Assembly: GCA_015229045.1 (NCBI GenBank)
Contig: JADGCJ010000001.1
Span: forward strand, 1 to 64,000
DNA: 64,000 nucleotides
Reading direction: 5' to 3'
DNA from: Magnetococcales bacterium
GTDB taxonomy: Bacteria > Pseudomonadota > Magnetococcia > Magnetococcales > DC0425bin3
The notes under the pieces: generated by a model
Told to the model about the DNA's origin: nothing
The model's database searches: none
What the model saw: only the letters and a program-made list of their open reading frames with translations
Program-made: the position numbers and the translations under genes
Shown here: positions 6,436-16,375 of the stretch, piece after piece
Numbering within the stretch: position 1 is the first letter of the stretch
Layout: each line of letters begins with the position of its first letter

Positions 6436-9069
6436 TCAATAGGATCGAGTAGCGCCGGACGCCAGGAACTCGGCATATTTTCGGTCTTCGCTCAGAATGT
6501 GTTCTACAAGCCATCCCCGGAAAAATTTAAAAAAGTCATCGCTGTTTTTCCACTCTTCTTTGCTCATTTTCTCCAACATTTCCTGCAACTCCGAGATCAG
6601 CTTTCTGTGCATTTCCAGATGGGCCTTGGCCCCTGGATAGCCCCAATGAAACAACAGTCTCTCTTCGGACTGGAAATGAAATTCTGCATAATCTTTCAGA
6701 AAGTCGGCGACCTCTTTCAAGACTGGAGCAGGAGTGTCATTTTTCAGGCCGGCGTACAATTTGGCACCCATCTGAAACATTTTTTGATGGTGTATATCCA
6801 GATCCCTGACGTTGACGCTGAAGGCATCGTGCCATTGAAAGGCGGCATGGCTGTCAGTTTCGCTGTGCAAAAGCATCTCTTTGCGCTTTTCGTAGGTTTC
6901 AAAGACCTTCCACTGGACGATGGGTATATGGCGCAATAAATCCCAAGGTATTTCAAAGAGGGTGACCGGCTCCATGGTCCGGATACGAAAAATGGCAGGG
7001 GTTGCGAAGACTGCCGTTTCCTCATTGAAAAAGTCGCCATTTGCAAGTGTTTCCAGAACATCCTGTCCCAACTGGCGCTCAAGTCGTCCCTGGGCCACAA
7101 CATAGATGCAGCCCGGGTTGATATTGCTCAGAGTTGTTCCGGCATCAAACTTTCTGATCGTGGTATGGTGGGCGATCCGATTGTGAACCGGGTCGGAAAT
7201 TCCTTCGTTGAACAGCCATTTTTCCTTGAGGGGTTCCCGTATACTCATCAGTTGCCCAATCTCCTGATCGAGGGCGTTGGCCTGGATGAACTGGGTATAC
7301 AGCGATACGGGAATGCGCAGGGCCTGAACAAAACTCGCCGTGCGGAAAGTTTGTACGGATTGGACCTGGAAAAGACCGGCAATCTCTCCCACCAGGGTTC
7401 CGGCATAAAGGAGTCCCCGTACTCCGGCTTCGATGGTCTCCACGCTGCCGGAGAGGATGAGGAACAAGTTTTCCGGAATCTGCCTGGCCTTGAGAATGAT
7501 GGTGTGCGGGTTGAACTCGACCATGGGGTTGTTCAACAGAACAGCCAACTGATGCGCAGGCACGGCAGGAAAACAGATGCGCAGGAATTCCAGGGCAAAG
7601 GCTCCCCAGTAGTCCCGATAGGCCGGGATCAGAAGGTCGACGGTCCCGAAGGGTGCGCCCGAGCCGATCTCTTTTTCCTTGTTTGTCAGCGGCAGGGCAG
7701 TATGGGCCAGAATGACCTTGCCGGAGGTATCGTTGCAAAAATCCTGGGCGACGCCGTGGATCATGCCGCCGCCAATATCCAGTTTCTTGATGTCGGCATG
7801 AATGGCATAGTCGCGGCGAACGCGTTCCAGGAGTGCCGGGCTGAGAGGGTGATCGGCTGCCCGCTCTTCTCCAGGCTCCGGCGTGGTCATCTCTTCAAGA
7901 AGTTTCAAGGAGATGATATCGGCAAGGTGGGCGTAGGAGCGGTAGCCGCTCTCCCAGGGGGCGCGAAAGTAAAAGACGCTGGTTTCGACGGGGTGGGGAG
8001 AGTAGATGGGGCGCACCTCCAGACCATCGACGGAGTTCCATTCTCCGGGTTCAAGGTCGTGGACGGCGAAAAAATCGGTAAAGCGCGTTGGATCCATGCC
8101 AACGAGGGCGGCAAGCTTCAAGGTGACCGATCTGCGCACCAGGGAGGTGGCATAGTACTGGATGCGATGATCGGCGCGAATCAAACTGGTCAGCCCGGCC
8201 ATGTGATCATCGTGGGAATGGGTATGAAAAATACCGTCCACCTCATTGATGCCAATACCCAGGGCCAGCAGGGTGTTTTGAATGTTGGGGCCGGCGTCGA
8301 TCAGATAGATCCTGCCCTGAAAGACAATGATACTCCCCATGCTGGGCCGGTTGATATCCCATCCATCCCCTTCGCCGGAGTGAATGATGGAGAAATAGTC
8401 CCTGGGTAATCTGAAGAATCCCATTGGATAGGGGGACTGATAATTTTCATGGGCGGTCAATTGCAGATCGACGGTGACGCTCTCGCCGCGAAAGCTGAAT
8501 TCGTAAAGATTGACCCGCAAACGGCGAATGAACACGCCGTTCCGAATCTCGACCGGCTGACTGCCAACCACGCAGGTGTCCAAAAACTCTTTGGGTGAAC
8601 GAATCTTGCCGTAGGCAAACTTGAGCTTCAAGGCGAGCATCTCCCGGGCGACGGCAAGCGTGGCACCGGCGGCGAGCATCTCCTCTTCGGTCACCAGGCC
8701 GTAATTGCCCCGGTGGATGTACTCCATTTGGGAGTTGACCTGTTCCCTCATGCCGATCAACAACGGTTTGATACCGGAGTTGTTGGGGTGTTTGGGAATG
8801 ATCATGCCCTGACGATAGAGCATTTGCAGAACGGGAAATTCGGCCAGATTGGAGAAGTCGCCATTTTGCAGCAAGGTGTCGGCGAGCAGGATGGCATTGG
8901 GGCCGGTTTCAAAGACGACGCCATCCTTTTCCGTTGGCAGGATCAGGCCACGTTTCATGAGGTGCTTGACACTGTCGGCCGGACAACCACAAAGAACGCG
9001 CAACCCCGCTTCCGGGGCCTCCACCCAGGAAATGCCAGTATTGATCTGGATCTTTTTCAGAAAACTCAC
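6436..9069 (-). CDS. Metallo-beta-lactamase / cNMP-binding / haemerythrin fusion protein
   Basis: An 877-residue three-part protein. The N-terminal part (about residues 200-470) is a metallo-beta-lactamase fold with the metal motif HTHSHDDH near residue 282, further His residues and LIDAGPN. Two cyclic-nucleotide-binding-like domains follow (about 500-610 and 640-740). The C-terminal 125 residues are a bacteriohaemerythrin: DIHHQKM, FHFQSEE, HLEMH and EHILSED supply a full set of His/Glu/Asp ligands for a di-iron O2 site. A plausible role is an O2- or NO-sensing, nucleotide-controlled hydrolase, which is inference. GTG at 9069 is chosen for GGAG upstream; the frame extends to 9129. Neighbours are a REC-PP2C phosphatase upstream and a CheY-like protein downstream. 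Confidence 0.82.
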   Translation of the reverse strand: MSFLKKIQINTGISWVEAPEAGLRVLCGCPADSVKHLMKRGLILPTEKDGVVFETGPNAILLADTLLQNGDFSNLAEFPVLQMLYRQGMIIPKHPNNSGIKPLLIGMREQVNSQMEYIHRGNYGLVTEEEMLAAGATLAVAREMLALKLKFAYGKIRSPKEFLDTCVVGSQPVEIRNGVFIRRLRVNLYEFSFRGESVTVDLQLTAHENYQSPYPMGFFRLPRDYFSIIHSGEGDGWDINRPSMGSIIVFQGRIYLIDAGPNIQNTLLALGIGINEVDGIFHTHSHDDHMAGLTSLIRADHRIQYYATSLVRRSVTLKLAALVGMDPTRFTDFFAVHDLEPGEWNSVDGLEVRPIYSPHPVETSVFYFRAPWESGYRSYAHLADIISLKLLEEMTTPEPGEERAADHPLSPALLERVRRDYAIHADIKKLDIGGGMIHGVAQDFCNDTSGKVILAHTALPLTNKEKEIGSGAPFGTVDLLIPAYRDYWGAFALEFLRICFPAVPAHQLAVLLNNPMVEFNPHTIILKARQIPENLFLILSGSVETIEAGVRGLLYAGTLVGEIAGLFQVQSVQTFRTASFVQALRIPVSLYTQFIQANALDQEIGQLMSIREPLKEKWLFNEGISDPVHNRIAHHTTIRKFDAGTTLSNINPGCIYVVAQGRLERQLGQDVLETLANGDFFNEETAVFATPAIFRIRTMEPVTLFEIPWDLLRHIPIVQWKVFETYEKRKEMLLHSETDSHAAFQWHDAFSVNVRDLDIHHQKMFQMGAKLYAGLKNDTPAPVLKEVADFLKDYAEFHFQSEERLLFHWGYPGAKAHLEMHRKLISELQEMLEKMSKEEWKNSDDFFKFFRGWLVEHILSEDRKYAEFLASGATRSY

Positions 9070-9182
9070 CTTTGTTCTCCGCTGTTTCAGAGTGGGCCGT
9101 TGTGTCCAAGACTCGATCTGATGTAGCACGGACGGAGAAATCCTCCATCCATCTTTCGGTCATAAGGGTCGCTACGTGACTC

Positions 9183-10331
9183 TCATGGTAAAGAACGTAA
9201 TTCAATCATGGTGATATCGTCCGTTTGCGGAGCATCCTTGCGGAAGCCCTTCAGGAGACTCTCCAGATTTGCCAGGGGTTCTTCCCTGGCGAAGATCTGC
9301 CGCAGGGCATCGATCAGGCGTTCCGCGCCAAACATTTGCCCTTCGGTATCCATCATTTCGATGATGCCATCGGAGAAGGCCACGATACGCTCTTCAGGCA
9401 GCAGTGTTGCCGACTGAATAACTTCGGTTGTTTCGATCTCCGGCAGAATTCCCAGTGGAAAATATTTGGGTGGAACCTCTTCGATGGTTCCGTTTTGTCG
9501 AAACATGAGCAGAGATGGCATGCCCCCATTCCACACGCGAAGCTGGCGAAGATCCTGGGTCAACTCCATGAAAATGGCAGCCAGAAAGACATGTTGCGGG
9601 AGCTTGGCGTACAGCTTTTTGTTGATTTCCTGGAGGATCTCTTCCATGGGAAATTTTTTGACCGTCATGGCGTGGAAGATGTCCACCACCATGGGGCCGC
9701 CAACCGCCGCCGAAAGACCGTGTCCGGTAAAATCGCCCAGGAAGACATGCAGAATGCCGTCGTGGCGGCGTTCGGCCAGCAGGATGTCGCCGGTTGTTTT
9801 GTCGACGGGGGTTTCCAGGGAGCGAATGTTGGGTTCATCCACCTGGGAGAGAGAGGCACGCATCTTGAGTATGATGTTTTCGACCATGCTGCGTTCGAAG
9901 GAGAGCAACTCCTTCTGTGCACGCAGGCGGGTCATGGCAGACTGCAAGGAGATCTGGGTTTGCACGCGCGCCCGGATGATCGGAGGGCGATAGGGTTTGG
10001 AAATATAGTCGACGCCACCGACCTTGAATCCGTAGGCCTCGTCTTTTTCTTCATCCAGGGCGGTGACGAAAATAACGGGAATCTCCCGGGTCTGGGGATC
10101 CTCCTTCAGACGTCGACACACCTCGAAACCATCCATGCCGGGCATCATGACATCCAGCAGGATGAGGTCGGGCCGTGGGTGGGCATGGGCCAGATCCATG
10201 GCCTTGCTGCCACTCTTGGCTGCCATGACGATGTAGTCATTTTGCAGAAGAATGGTCAGGATGCGCAGGTTATCCACCACATCGTCCACGATCAGAATTC
10301 TGGGTTTTTTTGTTTGCAGCGACTTGTCCAT
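9183..10331 (-). CDS. Response regulator with PP2C-type (SpoIIE/RsbU) phosphatase output
   Basis: A 382-residue protein. Residues about 8-125 form a receiver with ILIVDDVVDNLR and [18 protein letters not shown] helical linker follows. Residues about 180-380 form a SpoIIE-type serine phosphatase with the metal-binding acidic residues in GDILLAERR, LGDFTGHGLSAAVGG and AFSDGIIEM near the end. This class usually dephosphorylates an anti-sigma-factor antagonist in partner-switching pathways; no such partner gene is in the window. The ATG at 10331 is chosen because the alternative at 10361 adds ten residues outside the receiver fold. The gene follows the 1425-aa hybrid kinase (128-bp gap), a likely phosphodonor. 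Confidence 0.9.
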   Translation of the reverse strand: MDKSLQTKKPRILIVDDVVDNLRILTILLQNDYIVMAAKSGSKAMDLAHAHPRPDLILLDVMMPGMDGFEVCRRLKEDPQTREIPVIFVTALDEEKDEAYGFKVGGVDYISKPYRPPIIRARVQTQISLQSAMTRLRAQKELLSFERSMVENIILKMRASLSQVDEPNIRSLETPVDKTTGDILLAERRHDGILHVFLGDFTGHGLSAAVGGPMVVDIFHAMTVKKFPMEEILQEINKKLYAKLPQHVFLAAIFMELTQDLRQLRVWNGGMPSLLMFRQNGTIEEVPPKYFPLGILPEIETTEVIQSATLLPEERIVAFSDGIIEMMDTEGQMFGAERLIDALRQIFAREEPLANLESLLKGFRKDAPQTDDITMIELRSLP

Positions 10332-10459
10332 CGAGGAAGTCCGATTTCTATTGGCGCCCACCCGACGCCGACAGGTTCATTCCAGCCCCATGCCCGACAA
10401 TATGGTTTTATTTTGTCCCATGGCTGAAGTCACTGCCCAACGGTGAAGCTGTTGCCATT

Positions 10460-13400
10460 TCATTCCGTCGTGGGCAGCCGGTCAGTGATTCCCTGGAGCA
10501 GGGCGCGCGCAGCATCCGTTTCAAATTGAGACAGCTCCATGTTGATTTGATGTCCTGTTTTTTCAAACCCCGTTCCCTTAAGCAAGGTGACCAGCTCTTC
10601 GGAAAGTTCCAGGGATCTGGTCACGTCGGCATCCAGGTTGGATAACAGGTCGCGAACCAGTTCCAGAATACGCTCGGTTTCCGGCAAGAGGAGTTGTCCG
10701 GGGCCATTATCCCGGAAGAGTGTCTCATCCGCCAAGGGAGAAAGACCAGAATGCAGACTGGTCATGAGTTCCTGGAATCTGGCTTCGAAGAGGGCCAGGG
10801 CCAACTCCCGTGGGCCCTGTTCGGGCTGATTCAGGCTCTCTTCCAGGGACCGGATGGCCAAGAGAAGCGAGGTTGCCCCAATGGAGCTGGCCATGTTTTT
10901 GGTCAGGTGGAGACGCTGGCGGATCTGATCGAGGTCTTTGTCATGCCACTCCCGATGGAGGGTTTCCATGAACGAGGCGTTACGCTCCCGGAATCCATGC
11001 AATACGTGACGAAACTGGTTGATATCGCCTCCGGCCAGGCTCAATCCGGCCTGGATATCGATCCCCGGGAGATGCCAATCGCTGCCTTCCGGGACGACGT
11101 TCATGGTTTGTCGATGCGCGGAGTGGTTCTGGTTCAGATCCAGCAGATCCACCATGCTGTTCAGGAGGACTCCGGCGATGACCGGCTTGAAAACCAGGCC
11201 ACAGGGATCTTGATTTTCAAGAATTCTTTGCACTTTTTCCCTGTTCCTGGATGAGACCATGAACAGGACCAGGGCGTTTTCCTGGGCGGGGAGGGTGCGC
11301 AGACGTCGTGCGCTTTCAAAGCCATCCATGTGTGCGGAATCCATATCCAGGAGGAGAATGGCAAAAGAGGGGACCCCTTCGGTTTCCCCCCTTTGTTCCA
11401 GTTGCGACAGGGCACTATGGTTGGCGGCGATGGCTGTTGTCGTCATCCCGTGAAACGTCAGCAGCTCCACGATGGTGTCGCGAGCCAGTGGGTTGTCTTC
11501 GACCACCAGGACATGCAGGTGGTGCAGGGCATTCAGGCGCGCATGGTCGACGGAGGGGGCGCTCTTCGTCAGACCAAACCAGGCCGTGAACTGAAAGGAG
11601 CTTCCCTGGCCGGGATGACTTTCCAGTTGAATGTCACCCCCCATCATGCGGACCAGACGCTCGCTGATGCCCAGACCGAGGCCAACACCGCTGTAGCGTC
11701 GGCTGCGGGAGCCGTCTCCCTGGGTGAAGGAGCCAAAAATGGAGCTGCGCTCCTCGGGTGAGATACCGATGCCGGTATCGGCGACGCTGAAACGTATGGC
11801 CATGCGATCGTTGCTGCGTCGCGTGGGTTCGACAGTCAGCAGGATGTGGCCTTTCTCTGTAAATTTCAGGGCATTACCGACCAGATTGCCTAGAACCTGC
11901 CCCAGGCGCTGCGGATCCCCGCGCAGTTCCCGGGGAATGGTAGGGTGGATACGGAAAATAATATCCAGGTCATGCAGATTGGCGGAGTTGATCATGGCGG
12001 CGAGGTGGGTCAAAACGTCATTCATCTGGAACGGGATGGTGTCCAGGGTCATTTGTCCGGCATCGATCTTGGAGAGGTCCAGAATATCGTTGAGAATACC
12101 GAGCAGGGAGCGTCCGGCCTCCTGAACTCTCTTGAGATAGTCCCGTTGCACGGGTGGCAGATCGCCCTGGGAGACCAGGTAGCTGAGGTTGATGATGGCA
12201 TTGAGTGGAGTCCGTATCTCGTGGCTCATGTTGGCCAGGAACTCCGATTTGGCCTGATTGGCCCTTTCCGCTTCGCGTTTGGCCTGGATCAGTCTCTCTT
12301 CCATGACTTTGCGGGGTGTGATATCCAGGTTGGCGCCGACCATGCGCAGTGGGGCGCCCCGGCTATCCCGTTCAACGATCCGGCCCCGGTTGAGGATCCA
12401 CAGCCAGTGACCGTCGCGGTGACGCATTCGGTGTTCGGCAACAAAGCTGCCGGCATGGCCCTGGAAGTGATCGTCGATGGCTTTGTCAAACCCGGCCAGA
12501 TCTTCCGGGTGGATCATGTTTTGCCAGGTTGCCAGATTGGCGTGGATTTCGTCCGGTTCGTAGCCAAAAATGCTGGCCCAGCGCGGGCTGTAATGCACAA
12601 CCCCAGTTGGTATGTTCCAGTCCCAGACCCCTTCATCGATGGCGTCCAGGGTGGTGTTCAGGCGGGCCTCGTTCTCCAGGAGGGCGCGTTCCACCTGGCG
12701 TCGTTCGGAAACATCCTCCTTGATGGCTAAAAAGTGGGTAATGTTCCCTTCATCATTCAGGATGGGCGAAATGGTTGCCGACTCCCAGTACAGAGAGCCA
12801 TCTTTTTTTCGATTGCGAAACTCGCCTTGCCAGGTGCCCCCCTCGAGAATGGTGTGCCACAGAATGGCATACTCTGCGGCTGATTTTTCCCTGGAAGAGA
12901 GAAAGCCTGGATTGAGTCCCAAAACCTCGTCCGACGTGTATCCGGTCACCTGGCAAAACCTGGGGTTGACATATTCCAGATGGCCCTCGGAATCAGTGAT
13001 CATCACGACGCTGGGACTCTGTTCGACGGCGACAAAGAGCTTGCGCAGGTCCGCTTCCGCTTCCAGCTGCGCCGAAATATCTTGAAAAACGATGACGACC
13101 CCTTGTGGAACGCCATCGACGAGGGCGGGACTGACCACCAGGCTGAAGGGTCTTTTCTGCCCGGCGCAGGTTTGGAAGTGGACAATGGAGACAGAACGGG
13201 TGATGCCGTCGCGCAAGGTGGCGCACACGGGGCACTCCGTTGTTTTGCTGTCGTCCGGCTGTCGTGTTTCGGTATTGCCGGTGGTTCTGGGCAACGACAG
13301 GCCACTCCAGACATGGAAAGGGTGGCCGATGATTTGCTCGCGCATCTGGCCGATCATCGCCATACCCGCCGGATTGATGAAGGTGGCCACCTCGTTGGCG

Positions 13401-14737
13401 TCCAGACCGCAGATCCCCACGGCAACGGCCTCGAGAATCAACTGATTTTTCCGGTTGGCCTCCTGGAGTGCGCGCTGGGCCAGTTTGATATCGGTGATAT
13501 CCTTGTGGACGCCAAGGATACCGATGACCTGGCCCGTGGCATCGAGGAAAGGCATTTTGCTTGTACGCAGCCACAATTCGTCATGGTTGGAGGAGGTCAG
13601 TTTGACCTCGTAATCCAGCTTGGGTTGTCCATGTTCGAGGATGGCGAGATCATCCAGCCGGTATTGAGGGGCATCTGCATGCCAGGGCATTTCCAGGTCG
13701 CTGAGACCGATGATCGATTCAGGTTGCGTCATGCCGCCGTCTGCGGCAAAACGTTGGTTGCAGCCAAGATAGTGCCCAAGGCCATCTTTCCAAAACACAC
13801 CGACAGGGATGGTGTCCAGGATCTGACGCAGGGTTTGCCGGGACTCTTCCAACTCCCGGGTTCGCTCCTGGACGCGGCTTTCCAGCAACTGGTGGGCGTT
13901 TTGGATCTCCCCGGCCATGGTGTTGAAGGCGTGGGCTACATGAGATAATTCATCATGTCCCTGAACCCCGATTCGGGTATCCAGACGCCCGGCAGCCAAG
14001 GCGGCGGCGGCAGTGACCAGGGATTCCACCCGCCGGGTGACATACCAGTGAAAAAGAGTGCCAAACCCCAGGGCCAGGGGAAAAAAGGCCATGAAGAAAA
14101 TGAAGGTTTTCTTCCAGGCCTGGTGACGACTTATGGCCATCAGGCGATGCAGATCGAAGGTCATCCAGATGGTGGCCAGATCCTTGGTTTTCATCCCGTC
14201 ACCCGGGACGTTGCTGCGGAGACGGTGGTAGCCGGTGGCGGATCTCTCTTCCACAAGGAATCCTTCATCTTGGGGATCAAGACCGAAGGATTCCAGATCG
14301 AGAATCTTTTGCACCCATTGCAGGTGGCTGAAGGGGTGTGAACTGAAGGGTTGACCTGCATCGGAGGGGTGCGAACCCGCCAGGACCATGCCACGAGCAT
14401 CGACGACCAGAACGTTGGTGACATCCTGGTGGGTGGAGGCAAAGCGCACACTGACCTCGATGCGTTTCAGTCCGCTGGCGTCCAGTTCATGACCGGGTGT
14501 TCGGTCCCATTCATGGCTGAGAATGTGGGACAGCTGGGCCAGATGGATCTGAAAAACGGCCTTGGCCTCTTCCCGGGTCATTTGCCGGGTGTCATGGTGT
14601 TCCCACCAGATGGCGATGATGGCCGTCAAAAGGGTGAACAGGAGCAGCAGAGGAACAAAAGTTCGCAATGGCAAAGGCAAAACGAGGTGCATGGATCTCC
14701 CAGGGGGCATCCCATCTCCAGAACCCGAACCCATCAA
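10460..14737 (-). CDS. Hybrid sensor histidine kinase (HAMP, four PAS, HisKA, HATPase, REC, Hpt)
   Basis: A 1425-residue inner-membrane hybrid kinase. TM1 (about 24-45) and TM2 (about 213-236) enclose a periplasmic sensor. A HAMP linker follows, then four PAS domains (about 300-820). The second PAS contains two cysteine pairs (TECPVCATL) that might bind metal or sense redox state. HisKA shows SHEIRTPLNA near residue 835, and HATPase has VADTGIGIS and GVGLGLGIS. The receiver (LLLDMDSAHMDG) keeps its Asp. An Hpt-like region has HLTKNMASSIGA near 1278, where the usual HxLKG is altered. The start is uncertain, with alternatives at 14710 and 14692. The gene begins 22 bp after acr3, so it may be transcribed with the ars operon. 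Confidence 0.9.
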   Translation of the reverse strand: MMGSGSGDGMPPGRSMHLVLPLPLRTFVPLLLLFTLLTAIIAIWWEHHDTRQMTREEAKAVFQIHLAQLSHILSHEWDRTPGHELDASGLKRIEVSVRFASTHQDVTNVLVVDARGMVLAGSHPSDAGQPFSSHPFSHLQWVQKILDLESFGLDPQDEGFLVEERSATGYHRLRSNVPGDGMKTKDLATIWMTFDLHRLMAISRHQAWKKTFIFFMAFFPLALGFGTLFHWYVTRRVESLVTAAAALAAGRLDTRIGVQGHDELSHVAHAFNTMAGEIQNAHQLLESRVQERTRELEESRQTLRQILDTIPVGVFWKDGLGHYLGCNQRFAADGGMTQPESIIGLSDLEMPWHADAPQYRLDDLAILEHGQPKLDYEVKLTSSNHDELWLRTSKMPFLDATGQVIGILGVHKDITDIKLAQRALQEANRKNQLILEAVAVGICGLDANEVATFINPAGMAMIGQMREQIIGHPFHVWSGLSLPRTTGNTETRQPDDSKTTECPVCATLRDGITRSVSIVHFQTCAGQKRPFSLVVSPALVDGVPQGVVIVFQDISAQLEAEADLRKLFVAVEQSPSVVMITDSEGHLEYVNPRFCQVTGYTSDEVLGLNPGFLSSREKSAAEYAILWHTILEGGTWQGEFRNRKKDGSLYWESATISPILNDEGNITHFLAIKEDVSERRQVERALLENEARLNTTLDAIDEGVWDWNIPTGVVHYSPRWASIFGYEPDEIHANLATWQNMIHPEDLAGFDKAIDDHFQGHAGSFVAEHRMRHRDGHWLWILNRGRIVERDSRGAPLRMVGANLDITPRKVMEERLIQAKREAERANQAKSEFLANMSHEIRTPLNAIINLSYLVSQGDLPPVQRDYLKRVQEAGRSLLGILNDILDLSKIDAGQMTLDTIPFQMNDVLTHLAAMINSANLHDLDIIFRIHPTIPRELRGDPQRLGQVLGNLVGNALKFTEKGHILLTVEPTRRSNDRMAIRFSVADTGIGISPEERSSIFGSFTQGDGSRSRRYSGVGLGLGISERLVRMMGGDIQLESHPGQGSSFQFTAWFGLTKSAPSVDHARLNALHHLHVLVVEDNPLARDTIVELLTFHGMTTTAIAANHSALSQLEQRGETEGVPSFAILLLDMDSAHMDGFESARRLRTLPAQENALVLFMVSSRNREKVQRILENQDPCGLVFKPVIAGVLLNSMVDLLDLNQNHSAHRQTMNVVPEGSDWHLPGIDIQAGLSLAGGDINQFRHVLHGFRERNASFMETLHREWHDKDLDQIRQRLHLTKNMASSIGATSLLLAIRSLEESLNQPEQGPRELALALFEARFQELMTSLHSGLSPLADETLFRDNGPGQLLLPETERILELVRDLLSNLDADVTRSLELSEELVTLLKGTGFEKTGHQINMELSQFETDAARALLQGITDRLPTTE

Positions 14738-14759
14738 TTTTCCATGTTAACCCGAATGG

Positions 14760-15869
14760 TCAGTGGAAATGAACCCCGCTTGATAACGTGTTTTTGCTTT
14801 TGTACCAGGTGGATGTGGCATTGACTGTGTGTACCACGAGCAGCATCACCGGCACCTCGATCAAAACGCCGACCACCGTCGCCAGAGCGGCACCGGAGTT
14901 GAACCCGAAAAGGCTGATGGCTGTGGCAACAGCCAACTCGAAAAAGTTGCTGGCCCCAATCAATGCCGAAGGAGAGGCTATCGCATGTTTCTCCCCGATC
15001 TGTCTGTTGAGCCAATAGGCCAGGCCTGCGTTGAAAAACACCTGGATCAGAATGGGAACGGCCAGCATGGCAATGACCAAAGGTTGCTTCAAAATGGCGG
15101 AACCCTGAAAAGCGAAAAGCAGCACGAGCGTTGTCAATAACGCACCGATGGACCAGGGGCCTGTTTTTGCCAAAGCTCTGTTCAGGGCTGCTTCGCTGTT
15201 TCTCAGCAATGCGTTGCGGATGGCCTGGGCCAACGCAACAGGCATGACAATGTAGAGTACCACCGACATCAGGAGGGTATTCCAGGGTACGGAAATGGCT
15301 GAAATGCCCAACAGAAATCCAACCAGTGGGGCAAAAACAAAGACCATGATGGTGTCGTTGAGGGCGACCTGTGTCAGTGTGAAATAGGGGTCGCCATGGC
15401 AGAGTCGACTCCAGACGAAGACCATGGCCGTACAAGGAGCCGCCGCCAGCAGGATCAATCCGGCGACATAGCTGTCCAGTTGATCGGCGGGCAGATGGGC
15501 GGCGAATACATGGCGTATGAAGAGCCAGCCAAGAAAGGCCATGGAGAAAGGCTTGACTGCCCAGTTGACCAGCAAAGTGACGCCGATCCCCCGCCAGTGA
15601 GACTTCACCTGATGCAGGGCACCAAAGTCGATCTTGACCAGCATGGGGATGATCATGACCCAGATCAGCACACCTACCGGAACGTTGACCTGAGCCACTT
15701 CCAGTCGCCCGATCCACTGGAACACGTCGGGCCATTTTTCTCCCAGGGCGATGCCCGCCAGAATGCACAGGCCAACCCACACGGTCAAAAAGCGTTCAAA
15801 AAAATTGATGGGGGTTTGGGAAGGGGGTCGGGTGGACGATTCGCCGTGGGTGGTCATTGCCGGGGTCAC
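14760..15869 (-). CDS. acr3: Arsenite efflux transporter Acr3
   Basis: A 369-residue polytopic inner-membrane protein of the Acr3 (BASS superfamily) type, which expels arsenite using the proton motive force. About ten hydrophobic segments are visible. Characteristic stretches are LILLAAAPCTAMVFVWS, with the family's essential Cys, LTQVALNDTIMVFVFAPLV and SALIGASNFFELAVATA. Its start overlaps the arsC stop by 4 bp, so the two are translationally coupled in an arsR-arsC-acr3 operon. The acr3 stop lies 22 bp before the hybrid kinase start. Repression by ArsR in the absence of arsenite is expected. Confidence 0.95.
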   Translation of the reverse strand: MTPAMTTHGESSTRPPSQTPINFFERFLTVWVGLCILAGIALGEKWPDVFQWIGRLEVAQVNVPVGVLIWVMIIPMLVKIDFGALHQVKSHWRGIGVTLLVNWAVKPFSMAFLGWLFIRHVFAAHLPADQLDSYVAGLILLAAAPCTAMVFVWSRLCHGDPYFTLTQVALNDTIMVFVFAPLVGFLLGISAISVPWNTLLMSVVLYIVMPVALAQAIRNALLRNSEAALNRALAKTGPWSIGALLTTLVLLFAFQGSAILKQPLVIAMLAVPILIQVFFNAGLAYWLNRQIGEKHAIASPSALIGASNFFELAVATAISLFGFNSGAALATVVGVLIEVPVMLLVVHTVNATSTWYKSKNTLSSGVHFH

Positions 15870-16375
15870 TCCCTGTCATCCGGCAGGTGCCCGATCCGTG
15901 CCAGCGCCTCTTTTGCAGCGGGAATATCATGCCAATCAATCTTCAAGGCCAGGAACGCCTGCACACGTTTTTTGATATGGTGAAAGGTTTTGGCAAAGGC
16001 CTGGCGTTTCACGTCATCGCTGCCGGTCACGGCGGCAGGGTCCGTGAAGCTCCAGTGGGCTGCAATCGGTTCTCCCGGCCAGAGGGGACACACCTCTCCG
16101 GCGGCGTTGTCACAGACGGTGATGACGATATCCATGGGCGGGGCAGCGGGTCGGGAGAACTCGTCCCAGCTTTTGCTGCGCAACGTCTCGGTCGGATACC
16201 CCAAACTGGACACCTGTTCGATGGCCAACGGGTTGACCTTGCCTGCCGGATGACTCCCGGCACTGTAAGCCTGAAAGCGCCCTTCTCCCAGGGTGTTGAT
16301 GAGGGCTTCGGCCATGATGCTGCGTGCCGAATTGCCGGTGCAAAGCACCAGAATGGACCTTCTTTTTGCGGTCAT
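15866..16375 (-). CDS. arsC: Arsenate reductase, thioredoxin-coupled low-molecular-weight phosphatase type
   Basis: A 169-residue protein of the low-molecular-weight tyrosine phosphatase fold. The P-loop LCTGNSARS (CX5R) near residue 11 holds the nucleophilic Cys. The redox Cys pair that relays electrons is in TVCDNAAGEVCP. The C-terminal part is longer than in the S. aureus type. It reduces arsenate to arsenite, which Acr3 exports; thioredoxin is the usual reductant. The start overlaps the arsR stop and the stop overlaps the acr3 start, each by 4 bp, indicating one transcript with coupled translation. Confidence 0.95.
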   Translation of the reverse strand: MTAKRRSILVLCTGNSARSIMAEALINTLGEGRFQAYSAGSHPAGKVNPLAIEQVSSLGYPTETLRSKSWDEFSRPAAPPMDIVITVCDNAAGEVCPLWPGEPIAAHWSFTDPAAVTGSDDVKRQAFAKTFHHIKKRVQAFLALKIDWHDIPAAKEALARIGHLPDDRE

